The translations under genes and the position numbers were made by a program. Of a stretch of DNA of 10,259 bases, positions 1 through 7,592 are shown one piece after another (within the stretch, counting starts at the first letter, position 1; each line of letters opens with the position of its first letter). The notes below the pieces were generated by a model, which made no database searches, had not been told where the DNA came from, and saw only the letters and a program-made list of their open reading frames with translations. Source of the DNA: an uncultured Angelakisella sp. GTDB lineage: Bacteria; Bacillota; Clostridia; Oscillospirales; Ruminococcaceae. Where the stretch lies: positions 1-10,259 of the forward strand of contig CALGIL010000144.1 of NCBI GenBank assembly GCA_937914895.1, read 5' to 3'.

Positions 1-66
1 GCCCACAAGGTGGGCAAGGACGGCAAGAAAGTCCGCGTCTGTAAAAAGTGCGGCGCCGAATTTTAA
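1..66 (+). CDS. rplX: 50S ribosomal protein L24, C-terminal fragment
   Basis: Only the last 21 codons and the TAA stop are in the window; the gene starts upstream of base 1. The tail reads HKVGKDGKKVRVCKKCGAEF, which matches the C-terminal end of Clostridia-type L24. L24 is an assembly-initiating protein of the large subunit that binds the 5' region of 23S rRNA. The CxxC near the end is half of a possible zinc ribbon; whether a partner CxxC exists lies outside the window. Position immediately before rplE is the standard spc order and supports the call. Identification rests on a short tail plus context. Confidence 0.85.
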   Translation, partial: AHKVGKDGKKVRVCKKCGAEF

Positions 67-84
67 GGGAGGAGGAGAAACAAA

Positions 85-624
85 GTGCCCAGATTAAAGG
101 ATACCTACAAAAACGATGTCGCTCCTGCTCTCATGAGCAAGTTCGGCTACAAAAGCGTGATGCAGATCCCCAAGCTGGAAAAGGTGGTCATCAACGTCGG
201 CTCCAGCGATATGAAGGAGAACCCCAAGGTGCTGGACAGCATTGTCGCCGACCTTGGCAAGATTACCGGCCAGCGGGCCGTGCCCACCAAGGCCAGAAAG
301 TCCGTCGCCAACTTCAAGCTCCGCGAGGGCATGGTCATCGGCGCAAAGCTGACCCTGCGCGCCGACCGGATGTACGAGTTTGTGGACCGGCTGTTCTCCA
401 TTGCGCTGCCCCGTGTCCGTGACTTTCACGGCATCAACCCCAACGGGTTTGACGGGCGGGGCAACTACAACATGGGCGTCCGGGAGCAGCTCATCTTCCC
501 GGAGATTGAATACGACAAGATCGATAAGGTGCGCGGGATGGACATCACCTTTGTCACTACCGCAAAAACCGACGAAGAGGCCAAGGAGCTCCTGACGCTC
601 CTGGGCGCGCCGTTTGCGAAGTAA
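85..624 (+). CDS. rplE: 50S ribosomal protein L5
   Basis: A 179-residue protein, the usual length for L5. L5 binds 5S rRNA and places it in the central protuberance of the large subunit, contacting S13 and tRNA. Recognisable family stretches include [10 protein letters not shown] near residue 30, the [16 protein letters not shown] block near 70-85, [10 protein letters not shown], and the C-terminal [20 protein letters not shown] followed by [13 protein letters not shown]. The start is a GTG at 85 placed after a strong GGGAGGAGG site at 67-75, 18 bases after the rplX stop. The in-frame MPRLKDTY start fits the family N-terminus. It is followed after 15 bases by rpsZ, so it is cotranscribed. Confidence 0.98.
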   Translation: MPRLKDTYKNDVAPALMSKFGYKSVMQIPKLEKVVINVGSSDMKENPKVLDSIVADLGKITGQRAVPTKARKSVANFKLREGMVIGAKLTLRADRMYEFVDRLFSIALPRVRDFHGINPNGFDGRGNYNMGVREQLIFPEIEYDKIDKVRGMDITFVTTAKTDEEAKELLTLLGAPFAK

Positions 625-639
625 GGGAGGTAGAGAAAC

Positions 640-825
640 GTGGCAAAAACGTCAATGAAGGTCAAACAGAAACGGCCCGCTAAGTTCTCTACAAGAGCTT
701 ACAACAGATGCAAAATCTGCGGACGGCCCCACGCCTATATTCGCAAATTCGGCGTCTGCCGTATCTGTTTTAGAGAGCTGGCATATAAGGGCCAGATCCC
801 CGGCGTCAAAAAGGCAAGCTGGTAA
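640..825 (+). CDS. rpsZ: 30S ribosomal protein S14, type Z (zinc-binding)
   Basis: A 61-residue protein, the length of the short zinc-containing S14 form typical of Firmicutes rather than the ~100-residue cysteine-free form. Four cysteines in CxxC pairs are visible at residues 24/27 and 40/43 (CKIC and CRIC), the expected zinc ligands. The family C-terminus [11 protein letters not shown] is intact. S14 binds the 3' major domain of 16S rRNA in the head of the small subunit. The start is GTG at 640 with a GGGAGG site about 10 bases upstream. Wobble positions are noticeably richer in A/T than in the flanking rplE and rplF, a trend that continues into the first part of rpsH. Confidence 0.98.
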   Translation: MAKTSMKVKQKRPAKFSTRAYNRCKICGRPHAYIRKFGVCRICFRELAYKGQIPGVKKASW

Positions 826-850
826 GTAGTAGCAAAAGGAGGTTGACCAC

Positions 851-1249
851 ATGCATATCACCGACTCAATAGCCGATATGCTTACGCGTATCAGAAACGC
901 GAATGCGGCAAAGCACGACACGGTCGATATTCCTGCGTCTAAGATGAAGACTGCTATTGCTCAGATTCTTCTTGACGAGGGGTATATTAAGGCATTTACC
1001 GTCATACCCGACACAAAGCAAGGGGTCATTCGCATCACCCTGAAGTACGGCCCCGGCAAAACGCAAGTTATCCAGGGACTCCGCAGGGTCTCCAAGCCCG
1101 GCCTGCGCATCTACGCCAGCTGCGAAGAGATGCCCAAGGTGCTCAAGGGCCTGGGGATTGCCATCGTCTCCACCTCCAAGGGCGTCATCACCGACAAGCA
1201 GGCCCGCAAGGAGAACGTAGGCGGCGAAGTCCTGGCATTCGTCTGGTAA
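851..1249 (+). CDS. rpsH: 30S ribosomal protein S8
   Basis: A 132-residue protein of standard length. S8 binds helix 21 of 16S rRNA and is needed for central-domain assembly; in Escherichia coli it also represses the spc operon by binding its mRNA. The N-terminal [18 protein letters not shown] block and the C-terminal [20 protein letters not shown] block followed by VLAFVW are diagnostic. An ATG at 851 follows a near-perfect AAAGGAGGTTG site at 836-846. The first ~59 codons use A/T at about half of wobble positions, whereas the remainder uses G/C at nearly nine in ten (hand count), so the gene is compositionally split near base 1030. No S8-binding mRNA structure was identified here. Confidence 0.98.
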   Translation: MHITDSIADMLTRIRNANAAKHDTVDIPASKMKTAIAQILLDEGYIKAFTVIPDTKQGVIRITLKYGPGKTQVIQGLRRVSKPGLRIYASCEEMPKVLKGLGIAIVSTSKGVITDKQARKENVGGEVLAFVW

Positions 1250-1264
1250 GGGGGGCAGAAAACA

Positions 1265-1810
1265 ATGAGCAGAATAGGCAACAAACCCATTGAGGTCCCC
1301 TCGGACGTAGAGGTGAAAATCGACGGCGCCCATGTGACCGTCAAGGGCCCCAACGGCACCCTGGCACGGTCCTTTGACCCCCGCCTGGGTCTTAAGCAGG
1401 AGGGCAGCGTCATCACCGTCTCCCGCCCCAGCGACGACAAGGAAATGCGGTCGCTTCATGGGCTTAGCCGCACCCTGTTGTCCAACATGGTGGAGGGCAC
1501 CCATCACATGTTCCAAAAGGAACTGGAAATTAACGGCGTGGGCTACCGTGCCGCCAAGCAGGGCAAGGACCTTGTGATGAACCTGGGCTTTTCCCACCAG
1601 GTGGTGGTGCCCGAGATCGACGGCATTACCATCGAGGTCCCCGCGCCCAACAAAATTGTGGTCAAGGGGCCCGACAAGCAGGCCGTGGGCCAGTTTGCGG
1701 CGGAAATCCGGGGCAAGCGCCCCCCCGAGCCCTATAAGGGCAAGGGCATCAAATACGCCGGCGAGGTCATCATCCGCAAGGAAGGCAAAGCCGGCAAGGG
1801 CAAGAAATAA
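1265..1810 (+). CDS. rplF: 50S ribosomal protein L6
   Basis: A 181-residue protein, the normal length for L6, a two-domain protein that binds 23S rRNA near the sarcin-ricin loop and the factor-binding site. The start [11 protein letters not shown] and the [10 protein letters not shown] motif mark the first domain. The second domain carries [17 protein letters not shown], the repeat [18 protein letters not shown], and the C-terminal [18 protein letters not shown] followed by [14 protein letters not shown] at 1265 lies behind an AAGGGGGG-type site at 1249-1256. The gene sits 15 bases after rpsH and 16 before rplR. Confidence 0.98.
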   Translation: MSRIGNKPIEVPSDVEVKIDGAHVTVKGPNGTLARSFDPRLGLKQEGSVITVSRPSDDKEMRSLHGLSRTLLSNMVEGTHHMFQKELEINGVGYRAAKQGKDLVMNLGFSHQVVVPEIDGITIEVPAPNKIVVKGPDKQAVGQFAAEIRGKRPPEPYKGKGIKYAGEVIIRKEGKAGKGKK

Positions 1811-1826
1811 GGAAGGAGGAGTCACT

Positions 1827-2186
1827 GTGATTAACAAAGTCAGCAGCAAGCAAAACCGCGTCAAGCGGCGCCGCCGTGTCCGCGGAAAAATTTCCGGGAC
1901 CGCGCAGCGTCCGCGCCTGGCAGTCTTTCGCTCCGCCAACCACATCTATGCCCAGCTCATCGACGATGTAGCAGGCAAAACCCTGGTGGCGGCATCCTCC
2001 TTGGATAAAGAGTTTGACGGCTACGGCGGCAACCAGGAAGGCGCCAAAAAAGTCGGCCTGGCAGTCGCCCAAAAGGCCAAGGCAAAGGGCATTGAGGAAG
2101 TTGTCTTTGACCGCGGCGGATTTGTCTATCATGGGCGCGTCCAGCAGCTGGCCGAAGGCGCCCGCGAAGGCGGACTCAAATTCTAA
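1827..2186 (+). CDS. rplR: 50S ribosomal protein L18
   Basis: A 119-residue protein of standard length. L18 binds 5S rRNA with L5 and anchors it in the central protuberance. The basic N-terminus ([20 protein letters not shown]) followed by [18 protein letters not shown], the [18 protein letters not shown] helix and the ending [20 protein letters not shown] are typical. The reading frame is open further upstream to 1656 inside rplF, but the real start is the GTG at 1827: it follows a GGAAGGAGGAG site at 1811-1821 and gives the family N-terminus. The leader region is mostly basic residues that contact RNA. Confidence 0.97.
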   Translation: MINKVSSKQNRVKRRRRVRGKISGTAQRPRLAVFRSANHIYAQLIDDVAGKTLVAASSLDKEFDGYGGNQEGAKKVGLAVAQKAKAKGIEEVVFDRGGFVYHGRVQQLAEGAREGGLKF

Positions 2187-2187
2187 G

Positions 2188-2194
2188 AAGGAGG
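2188..2194 (+). promoter_or_regulatory. Shine-Dalgarno site supporting the rpsE TTG start
   Basis: AAGGAGG directly after the rplR stop, ten bases before the TTG at 2205. It decides the use of the rare TTG start rather than the internal ATG codons at 2232 and 2238. Confidence 0.8.
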
Positions 2195-2204
2195 AGGGAT
2201 ACTT

Positions 2205-2708
2205 TTGGCAAGCAAGATTGACGCATCCACAATGAATATGTCCGAAAACGTGGTGTCCATCAACCGTGTCAGCAAGACGGTTAAGGGCGGCCGCATCTTC
2301 AAGTTTTCCGCCCTGGTGGTTGTCGGCGACGGCAACGGCACCGTGGGATTCGGACTTGGCAAGGCATCCGAGGTTCCCGAGGCCATTCGGAAAGGAATTG
2401 AGGACGCCAAAAAGAACCTCATTACCGTCGCGACCAAAGGCACCACCATCCCCCACGAGGTCATTGGCAAGTTTGGTGCGGGCGAGGTGCTGATGAAGCC
2501 CGCCCCCGAAGGAACCGGCGTTATTGCCGGCGGCCCGGTCCGTGCTGTGATGGAGGCCGCGGGCATCCGCGACATTCGTACCAAATGCCTGCGCTCCAAC
2601 AACCCCTGCAACGTGGTTACCGCCACCATCCAGGGACTGCAGAGCCTGCGCAATGTGGATCAGGTGGCCGCCATCCGTGGCAAGACCGCCAAAGAAATTA
2701 TCGGATAA
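2205..2708 (+). CDS. rpsE: 30S ribosomal protein S5
   Basis: A 167-residue protein of usual length. S5 sits at the mRNA entry side of the small subunit and influences decoding accuracy and unwinding of mRNA. The N-terminal double-stranded-RNA-binding fold carries [19 protein letters not shown] and [20 protein letters not shown]; the second domain carries [19 protein letters not shown] and [15 protein letters not shown]. The start is a TTG at 2205, the only TTG start in the window, supported by an AAGGAGG site ten bases upstream and no better candidate: the next ATG (MNMSEN, codon 10) would give a shorter N-terminus with no ribosome site. A cysteine replaces the more usual serine in [11 protein letters not shown]. 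Confidence 0.97.
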   Translation: MASKIDASTMNMSENVVSINRVSKTVKGGRIFKFSALVVVGDGNGTVGFGLGKASEVPEAIRKGIEDAKKNLITVATKGTTIPHEVIGKFGAGEVLMKPAPEGTGVIAGGPVRAVMEAAGIRDIRTKCLRSNNPCNVVTATIQGLQSLRNVDQVAAIRGKTAKEIIG

Positions 2709-2723
2709 GGAGGCGGGACGCAC

Positions 2724-2900
2724 ATGGCACTCAAGATCAAACTGGCGAAAAGCCTGGTGGGTCGCAAGGACGACCAGATTGCCACGGCCCACTCCCTGGG
2801 GCTTCGCAAGATCGGGCAGACCACCGTCCAGCCCGACAACGCGGCAACCCGCGGCAAGATCGCAAAGATTTCTCACCTTATTGAGGTGGCAAATGCGTAG
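2724..2900 (+). CDS. rpmD: 50S ribosomal protein L30
   Basis: A 58-residue protein, the normal length for bacterial L30, a small protein at the edge of the large subunit. The translation begins [20 protein letters not shown] and continues with [19 protein letters not shown], matching the family pattern in which K-S-x-I/L-G-R-x-x-x-Q is followed by LGLRKI and a conserved asparagine. ATG at 2724 follows an AAGGAGG site at 2707-2713. The gene lies between rpsE and rplO, exactly where rpmD sits in Firmicutes. The stop is TAG at 2898-2900. Confidence 0.97.
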   Translation: MALKIKLAKSLVGRKDDQIATAHSLGLRKIGQTTVQPDNAATRGKIAKISHLIEVANA

Positions 2901-2920
2901 AGCAAGGAGGTGCAGGTACC

Positions 2921-3361
2921 ATGAAATTGCATGAGCTTTCTCCGGCGCCCGGTTCGGTCAGCCCCAAATTCCGCAAGGGCAGGGGCCCGGGGTCCGGCAA
3001 TGGCAAGACAGCGGGCAAGGGCCACAAGGGCCAAAACGCCCGGTCCGGCGGCGGTGTCCGTCCCGGCTTTGAAGGCGGCCAGATGCCTTTGCAGCGGCGC
3101 GTCCCCAAAAGAGGATTTACCAACATCTTCCAAACACGGTACGCCACCATCAATGTGGAACGGCTTAACTGCTTTGAGGACGGCGCTGTGGTGGATGCCC
3201 AGGCCATTCTGGACGCGGGTCTGCTGAAGAAGACTTTGGATGGAGTAAAAATCCTCGGCCGAGGCGAGCTGACCAAGAAACTCACCGTCAACGTGGCCGC
3301 TTTCTCCGAAGGCGCCAAGAGCAAAATCGAGGCGGCTGGGGGAAAGGCCGAGGTGGTATAA
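2921..3361 (+). CDS. rplO: 50S ribosomal protein L15
   Basis: A 146-residue protein of standard length. L15 is a late-assembly protein with a long glycine- and basic-rich N-terminal tail that threads into 23S rRNA. The tail is evident: [12 protein letters not shown], then [20 protein letters not shown] and [20 protein letters not shown]. The globular C-terminal half contains [20 protein letters not shown] and ends [16 protein letters not shown] at 2921 follows an AAGGAGGTG site at 2904-2912. The TAA stop at 3359-3361 is followed with no gap by the secY ATG. Confidence 0.98.
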   Translation: MKLHELSPAPGSVSPKFRKGRGPGSGNGKTAGKGHKGQNARSGGGVRPGFEGGQMPLQRRVPKRGFTNIFQTRYATINVERLNCFEDGAVVDAQAILDAGLLKKTLDGVKILGRGELTKKLTVNVAAFSEGAKSKIEAAGGKAEVV

Positions 3362-4699
3362 ATGTTTGAGACGCTCCGCAATGCCTGGAAAATTGAGGAT
3401 CTGCGGAAGAAAATCATCTATACCCTGATGATCCTGATTGTGGTCCGCGTCGGCTCCGCCATTCCGGTGCCCTTTTTGGACCCCACCATGCTCAAGCTGT
3501 TGGTGGCCAGCGGCGGCAGCCTGCTGGGCTATCTGGATATTCTGACCGGCGGCGCCTTTTCCAACGCCACCATTTTTGCCCTGTCCATCTCCCCGTACAT
3601 CACCAGCTCCATTGTCATCCAGCTGCTGCAGGTGGCCATTCCGGCCCTGGAGCGCATGGCCAAGGAGGGGGAAGAGGGCCAGGAGAAGATCAAGAAGATC
3701 ACCCGCTATACCTCCGTGGGACTGGCGGTGCTGCAGGCCGTGGCCTTTTACACCATGTTCCGCAACCAGTACGGCGCGGTGGCCTATACCCAGGGCGCCT
3801 CGGGCGTGCTGGCGGCCCTGACCATCATCGTGTCCTTTACCGCCGGCGCCATGCTGGTGGTGTGGCTGGGCGAGCGCATTGACGAAAAGGGAATCGGCAA
3901 CGGCATTTCCCTCATTCTGTTCGCGGGCATTGTCTCCCGCGTCCCCGCCGGCATTGCGCGGATGGGCACCTATCTGAAGCCCTCCAACATCCAGGCCATG
4001 GACGCCCAGATGAAAGCGGCGGGCTCCGGCGGCATGCTGCCCTACCAGGCCTATTGGGTGCTGGTGCCGGTGGTGGCCGTCATCTTCCTGCTGGAAATCG
4101 CCTTTATCGTTGTGATGAACAGCGCCGAGCGGCGGATTCCGGTCCAGTATGCCAAAAAAGTGGTGGGCCGCAAAATGTACGGCGGACAAAGCTCCTATAT
4201 CCCCATCAAGGTCAATATGAGCGGCGTGCTGCCCGTCATCTTTGCATCCACCTTTTTGGCCATCCCCAGTACCGTCGCCGGGTTTATTAAAGAGGGCACC
4301 CTGAAAAACGTGCTCAGCTGGTTTAATTACGACACCTGGCTTTACGCGGTACTGTACTTTATCCTCATCATCGCGTTCAATTACTTCTATATCGCAATCC
4401 AGTACAACCCTGTGGAAATGGCCAACAACATCCGCAAAAACAACGGCGCCATCCCGGGCATCCGTCCCGGGCGGCCCACCTCGGACTTTATCTCCAAGGT
4501 CATCAGCAAAATCACCCTGGTGGGTGCCCTGATGCTGGCCGTCATCGCCATTCTGCCCATTATTTTGGGGGCGCTGGCCAAAATGAACATCGCCCTGGGC
4601 GGTACCTCGGTGATCATTCTCGTAGGTGTCGCGCTGGATACGGTGCGCAGTCTGGAATCCCAAATGATGATGCGTCATTACAAGGGCTTCCTGGAATAG
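3362..4699 (+). CDS. secY: Preprotein translocase channel subunit SecY
   Basis: A 445-residue, strongly hydrophobic protein forming the pore of the Sec translocon in the cytoplasmic membrane, through which unfolded preproteins and membrane proteins pass with SecA or the ribosome. Family landmarks: first membrane segment around residues 18-37, the plug and second segment around 60-95 (TGGAFSNATIFALSISPYIT), GERIDEKGIGNGISLILFAG at 170-189, the cytoplasmic ribosome/SecA-contact loop at 254-275 (SAERRIPVQYAKKVVGRKMY), GIRPGRPTSDFI near 366-377, and the terminal LESQMMMRHYKGFLE. The ATG directly abuts the rplO stop, and its likely ribosome site (GAGGTGG at about 3350-3356) lies inside rplO, which implies translational coupling. 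Confidence 0.98.
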   Translation: MFETLRNAWKIEDLRKKIIYTLMILIVVRVGSAIPVPFLDPTMLKLLVASGGSLLGYLDILTGGAFSNATIFALSISPYITSSIVIQLLQVAIPALERMAKEGEEGQEKIKKITRYTSVGLAVLQAVAFYTMFRNQYGAVAYTQGASGVLAALTIIVSFTAGAMLVVWLGERIDEKGIGNGISLILFAGIVSRVPAGIARMGTYLKPSNIQAMDAQMKAAGSGGMLPYQAYWVLVPVVAVIFLLEIAFIVVMNSAERRIPVQYAKKVVGRKMYGGQSSYIPIKVNMSGVLPVIFASTFLAIPSTVAGFIKEGTLKNVLSWFNYDTWLYAVLYFILIIAFNYFYIAIQYNPVEMANNIRKNNGAIPGIRPGRPTSDFISKVISKITLVGALMLAVIAILPIILGALAKMNIALGGTSVIILVGVALDTVRSLESQMMMRHYKGFLE

Positions 4700-4715
4700 G
4701 ACCAGAGGTGCTGAC

Positions 4716-5351
4716 ATGAAAATGATATTGCTGGGCGGCCCCGGCGCGGGCAAGGGGACCCAGGCGCAGATACTCAGCGAACGCCTGGAGATCCCCACTG
4801 TTTCGACGGGGGCGCTGCTGCGGGAGGCCATTAAGGAACAAACGCCTCTCGGGATGAAGGCCAAGAGCTATACCGACGCGGGCGGGCTGGTGCCCGACGA
4901 CGTGGTCATTGACATGGTGCGGGAGCGCCTGGGGAAGGACGACTGCCAAAAGGGTTATATCCTGGACGGCTTTCCCCGGACGCTGGCCCAGGCCCAGGCC
5001 TTGGATACCATGGCCGACATCGACCTGGTGCTGTACCTGTATGTGGCCGACGAGACGATTCTGGAACGCCTGGGCGGGCGCCGCGTCTGCGAAAGCTGCG
5101 GGGCGACCTACCATGTGCTGTACCAGCCCTCCGCCGCGGGGGAGCTCTGCGAACGGTGCGGCGGGACCCTGGGCATCCGGGACGACGACCGGCCCGAGAC
5201 CATCCGCAAGCGGCTGGAGGCATATCACGCGCAGACCGTCCCCCTGGTGGAGTATTACCAAAAGCAAGGCAAGCTGCGCAAGGTGGAGGGCCAGGAGGAA
5301 GTGGAGGCCACCACCGAGATGACCCTTCGGGCAATGGGGGAGCAGCCATGA
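4716..5351 (+). CDS. adk: Adenylate kinase, zinc-lid type
   Basis: A 211-residue cytosolic enzyme that interconverts ATP plus AMP with two ADP. The P-loop GGPGAGKGT is at residues 7-15 and the DGFPRT motif at 84-89; the lid (about 121-160) carries four cysteines at 125/128 and 145/148 (CESC...CERC), the zinc-binding lid common in Gram-positives. The lid continues into DDDRPETIRKRLE with the catalytic arginines. An oddity is STGALLRE at 30-37, where many homologues, including E. coli, have an aspartate (TGD) in place of Ala33. ATG at 4716 follows AGAGGTG at 4704-4710. The TGA stop overlaps the map ATG by four bases (ATGA). Confidence 0.97.
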   Translation: MKMILLGGPGAGKGTQAQILSERLEIPTVSTGALLREAIKEQTPLGMKAKSYTDAGGLVPDDVVIDMVRERLGKDDCQKGYILDGFPRTLAQAQALDTMADIDLVLYLYVADETILERLGGRRVCESCGATYHVLYQPSAAGELCERCGGTLGIRDDDRPETIRKRLEAYHAQTVPLVEYYQKQGKLRKVEGQEEVEATTEMTLRAMGEQP

Positions 5352-6100
5352 TCATCCTGAAAACATCCAAGGAGCTGGAACTCATGCGCCGGGCGGGCGC
5401 CATCTCTCACGGGGCCCTGATGGCCGGCGTGGAGGCGGTGGCCCCCGGGCGCACCACCATGGATGTCAACCGGGCGGTCCATGACTACATCACCGCCCAC
5501 GACGCCATCCCCTCCTTTTTGGGCTACGGCGGATTTCCGGCGGCGGCCTGCGTTTCCATCAACGAGGTGGTCATTCACGGCATTCCCTCCAAAACCCGCA
5601 AAATCCAGGAGGGGGACATCGTCAGCATTGACGTGGGCGCCATTTACAAGGGTTTTCATGGCGACAACGCCTACACCGTGGCCGCGGGGGCAACCTCCCG
5701 GGAAAACGAACAGCTGATGGAGGTCACCCAGGAGTGCCTGCGCCGCGGCATTGCCCAGGCGGTGCCCGGGGGCAGGCTGGGGGACATTGGCGCGGCGGTG
5801 CAGCAGTATGCCGAACAGTTTGGCTATGGCGTGGTCCGGGACTATGTGGGCCACGGCGTGGGCCAGAGCCTTCACGAGGACCCCGAGGTGCCCAACTACG
5901 GCACGGCGGGGCACGGCCGGCGGCTGGCCGCGGGCATGACCATTGCCATCGAGCCCATGATCAACATGAAGGGCTCCGCCATCAAAACCATGCCGGACGG
6001 CTGGACGGTGGTGACGGTAAGCGGCCTGCCTGCCGCCCACTTCGAGCAAACGGTGGCCATCACCGAGGGCGGCCCGGTCATTCTGACCCGGCCCCTGTGA
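5348..6100 (+). CDS. map: Methionine aminopeptidase, type I
   Basis: A 250-residue cytosolic metalloenzyme that removes the initiator methionine from nascent proteins. The five metal ligands are all present at family spacing: Asp95, Asp106, His169, Glu202 and Glu233, with the substrate-contact His77 in VVIHGIP. Motifs include SINEVVIHGIPS, GDIVSIDVGAIYKGFHGDNA, YVGHGVGQSLHEDPEVPNYG and GMTIAIEPMINMKG. The glutamate in HFEQTVAIT is followed by Gln where E. coli has His, a mild variant. The start is the ATG at 5348 overlapping the adk stop, with GGGGGAG at 5336-5342 as ribosome site; the frame is open upstream to 5156 but that part is adk in another frame. Confidence 0.97.
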   Translation: MIILKTSKELELMRRAGAISHGALMAGVEAVAPGRTTMDVNRAVHDYITAHDAIPSFLGYGGFPAAACVSINEVVIHGIPSKTRKIQEGDIVSIDVGAIYKGFHGDNAYTVAAGATSRENEQLMEVTQECLRRGIAQAVPGGRLGDIGAAVQQYAEQFGYGVVRDYVGHGVGQSLHEDPEVPNYGTAGHGRRLAAGMTIAIEPMINMKGSAIKTMPDGWTVVTVSGLPAAHFEQTVAITEGGPVILTRPL

Positions 6101-6114
6101 GGGAGGACATCCGG

Positions 6115-6414
6115 ATGCGGGAGGTAGGGCAGGTGGTGCTGTCCCTTTCCGGACATGATAAAGACCGCCTGTACGTGGTCGTAAAGGCGGAGGACGGATT
6201 CTGCTATATCGCGGATGGCAGGCGCAGGCGGCTGGGGGCCCCCAAGAAGAAAAACCCCCGGCATCTGCGGGCCACCGCCCTATACATCCGGCCGGACAGG
6301 ATGGAAAGCGACAAAGCCCTGCGCCGGGCGCTGGTTATGCTGGGTCAGGAGGCTGACCCGGCATCCACAAGGGAGGAGAGCTGCTTATGTCAAAAGAAGA
6401 CGTCATCGAGATAG
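6115..6414 (+). CDS. KOW-domain RNA-binding protein (L14e-like), YbzG family
   Basis: A 99-residue basic protein between map and infA, the place where Bacillus subtilis and many Firmicutes carry a small KOW-domain protein (YbzG, related to archaeal/eukaryotic L14e). The N-terminal [20 protein letters not shown] (residues 4-23) fits a KOW beta-hairpin, followed by [20 protein letters not shown] with a lysine- and arginine-rich patch suited to RNA. Its molecular role is not established; a ribosome-associated function is inferred from fold and position. ATG at 6115 follows GGGAGGA at 6100-6106. The last 28 bases overlap infA in another frame, and the terminal ~20 residues (after LGQEADP) look unlike the conserved core and may be a by-product of that overlap. 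Confidence 0.85.
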   Translation: MREVGQVVLSLSGHDKDRLYVVVKAEDGFCYIADGRRRRLGAPKKKNPRHLRATALYIRPDRMESDKALRRALVMLGQEADPASTREESCLCQKKTSSR

Positions 6415-6605
6415 AAGGCATTGTGAAGGAAAAGCTGCCCAATGCGCAGTTCCAGGTGGAGCTTCCCAATGGGCACGTCCTGCTTGCGCACATTTCCGGC
6501 AAGCTCCGGATGAACTACATCCGAATCCTGCCGGGGGATAAAGTAACGGTGGAGATTTCCCCCTACGATCTCACCAAAGGACGCATTACCTGGCGTTCCA
6601 AATAA
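6387..6605 (+). CDS. infA: Translation initiation factor IF-1
   Basis: A 72-residue OB-fold protein, exactly the family length. IF-1 occupies the A site of the small subunit during initiation and cooperates with IF-2 and IF-3. The sequence [20 protein letters not shown] followed by [20 protein letters not shown] and the end [20 protein letters not shown] is a clear match. ATG at 6387 follows GGGAGGAG at 6371-6378, which lies inside the upstream KOW gene. The start is 28 bases before the upstream stop, so ribosomes finishing that gene pass over the infA start; translational coupling is a reasonable inference. Confidence 0.98.
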   Translation: MSKEDVIEIEGIVKEKLPNAQFQVELPNGHVLLAHISGKLRMNYIRILPGDKVTVEISPYDLTKGRITWRSK

Positions 6606-6639
6606 AGTAGGGACCAGTCAAACGGAGGAGGTAAGACCC

Positions 6640-6753
6640 ATGAAAGTAAGACCTTCGGTCAAGCCTATGTGCGAAAAGTGCAGAGTGATCAAGCGCAAGG
6701 GCCGCATTATGGTCATTTGCCCCAATCCCAAGCACAAGCAGCGCCAGGGCTAA
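6640..6753 (+). CDS. rpmJ: 50S ribosomal protein L36, zinc-binding form
   Basis: A 37-residue protein, the standard length for the zinc-containing form of L36, the smallest large-subunit protein. The sequence starts [20 protein letters not shown] and continues [17 protein letters not shown]. Zinc ligands Cys11, Cys14, Cys27 and His32 are all present. ATG at 6640 follows a GGAGGAGG site at 6624-6631. Located between infA and rpsM as in other Firmicutes. Confidence 0.98.
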   Translation: MKVRPSVKPMCEKCRVIKRKGRIMVICPNPKHKQRQG

Positions 6754-6779
6754 CGGAAAGTAAAGGAGGATCATCGTAT

Positions 6780-7148
6780 ATGGCACGTATTGCCGGCGTA
6801 GACCTGCCAAGGGAAAAAAGGATTGAAATTGGCCTGACCTACATCTTTGGAATCGGGCGCACCACGGCCAACCAGATTCTCAGCGCCACCGGTGTCAACC
6901 CTGACATCAGGGTCCGCGACCTGTCCGAAGACGACGAGGCAAAGATCCGTGAATATATCGACCACAACCTGGTGGTGGAAGGCGACCGCAGAAGAAACGT
7001 GTCGCTGGACATCAAGCGGCTGGTGGAAATTGGATGCTACCGGGGCGTGCGGCACCGCAAGGGCCTGCCCGTGCGCGGCCAGCGTACCAAAACCAACGCC
7101 AGAACCCGCAAGGGCCCGGCCCGGACCATCGCCAACAAGAAGAAGTAA
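6780..7148 (+). CDS. rpsM: 30S ribosomal protein S13
   Basis: A 122-residue protein of usual length in the head of the small subunit, bridging to L5 and touching P-site t[23 protein letters not shown] and the helix-hairpin-helix stretch [13 protein letters not shown] are typical, as are [20 protein letters not shown] and the basic tail [18 protein letters not shown]. The frame is open upstream to 6669 but that part covers rpmJ in another frame; the ATG at 6780 has an AAAGGAGGA site at 6762-6770 and gives the family N-terminus. Confidence 0.98.
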   Translation: MARIAGVDLPREKRIEIGLTYIFGIGRTTANQILSATGVNPDIRVRDLSEDDEAKIREYIDHNLVVEGDRRRNVSLDIKRLVEIGCYRGVRHRKGLPVRGQRTKTNARTRKGPARTIANKKK

Positions 7149-7163
7149 GGGAGGGAACAAAAC

Positions 7164-7565
7164 GTGGCCAAGCAAAACGCAAAAAAGACGACCGTCCGCA
7201 GGCGCCGTGAGCGCAAAAACATCGAGCGCGGCGCCGCCCACATTCAGTCTACGTTTAATAATACCATCGTCACCCTGACCGACACCCAGGGCAATGCCCT
7301 CAGCTGGGCGTCCGCCGGCGGGCTGGGCTTCCGCGGCTCCCGAAAAAGCACGCCCTACGCCGCCCAAACCGCCGCCGAGGTGGCCGCCAAAGCCGCCATG
7401 GAGCACGGCCTGAAGACGGTGGAGGTCTATGTCAAGGGGCCCGGCTCCGGCCGGGAAGCCGCCATCCGCGCCCTGCAGGCGGCGGGCCTGGAGGTCATCA
7501 TGATCAAGGACGTCACCCCCATCCCCCACAATGGCTGCCGTCCCCCCAAAAGACGCCGCGTCTAG
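7164..7565 (+). CDS. rpsK: 30S ribosomal protein S11
   Basis: A 133-residue protein, normal for S11, on the small-subunit platform near the mRNA exit and the 3' end of 16S rRNA. Family stretches are [60 protein letters not shown] and the C-terminal [17 protein letters not shown]. The start is GTG at 7164 behind GGGAGGGA at 7149-7156, 15 bases after rpsM. The N-terminal ~20 residues are lysine/arginine-rich as usual in Gram-positive S11. Confidence 0.98.
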   Translation: MAKQNAKKTTVRRRRERKNIERGAAHIQSTFNNTIVTLTDTQGNALSWASAGGLGFRGSRKSTPYAAQTAAEVAAKAAMEHGLKTVEVYVKGPGSGREAAIRALQAAGLEVIMIKDVTPIPHNGCRPPKRRRV

Positions 7566-7592
7566 TAAAGAATACAGGAGGTGCTTTAACGC

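Noticed and set aside
866..1945. A 359-codon minus-strand open frame opposite rpsH, rplF and rplR
   Set aside because: Shadow of three clear ribosomal-protein genes with no ribosome site or domain.
2873..4864. A 663-codon minus-strand open frame opposite rplO and secY
   Set aside because: Long antisense frames are expected when the real genes have G/C-rich wobble positions; the predicted protein is repetitive in His, Gly and Asp, has no recognisable domain, and both plus-strand genes are unmistakable.
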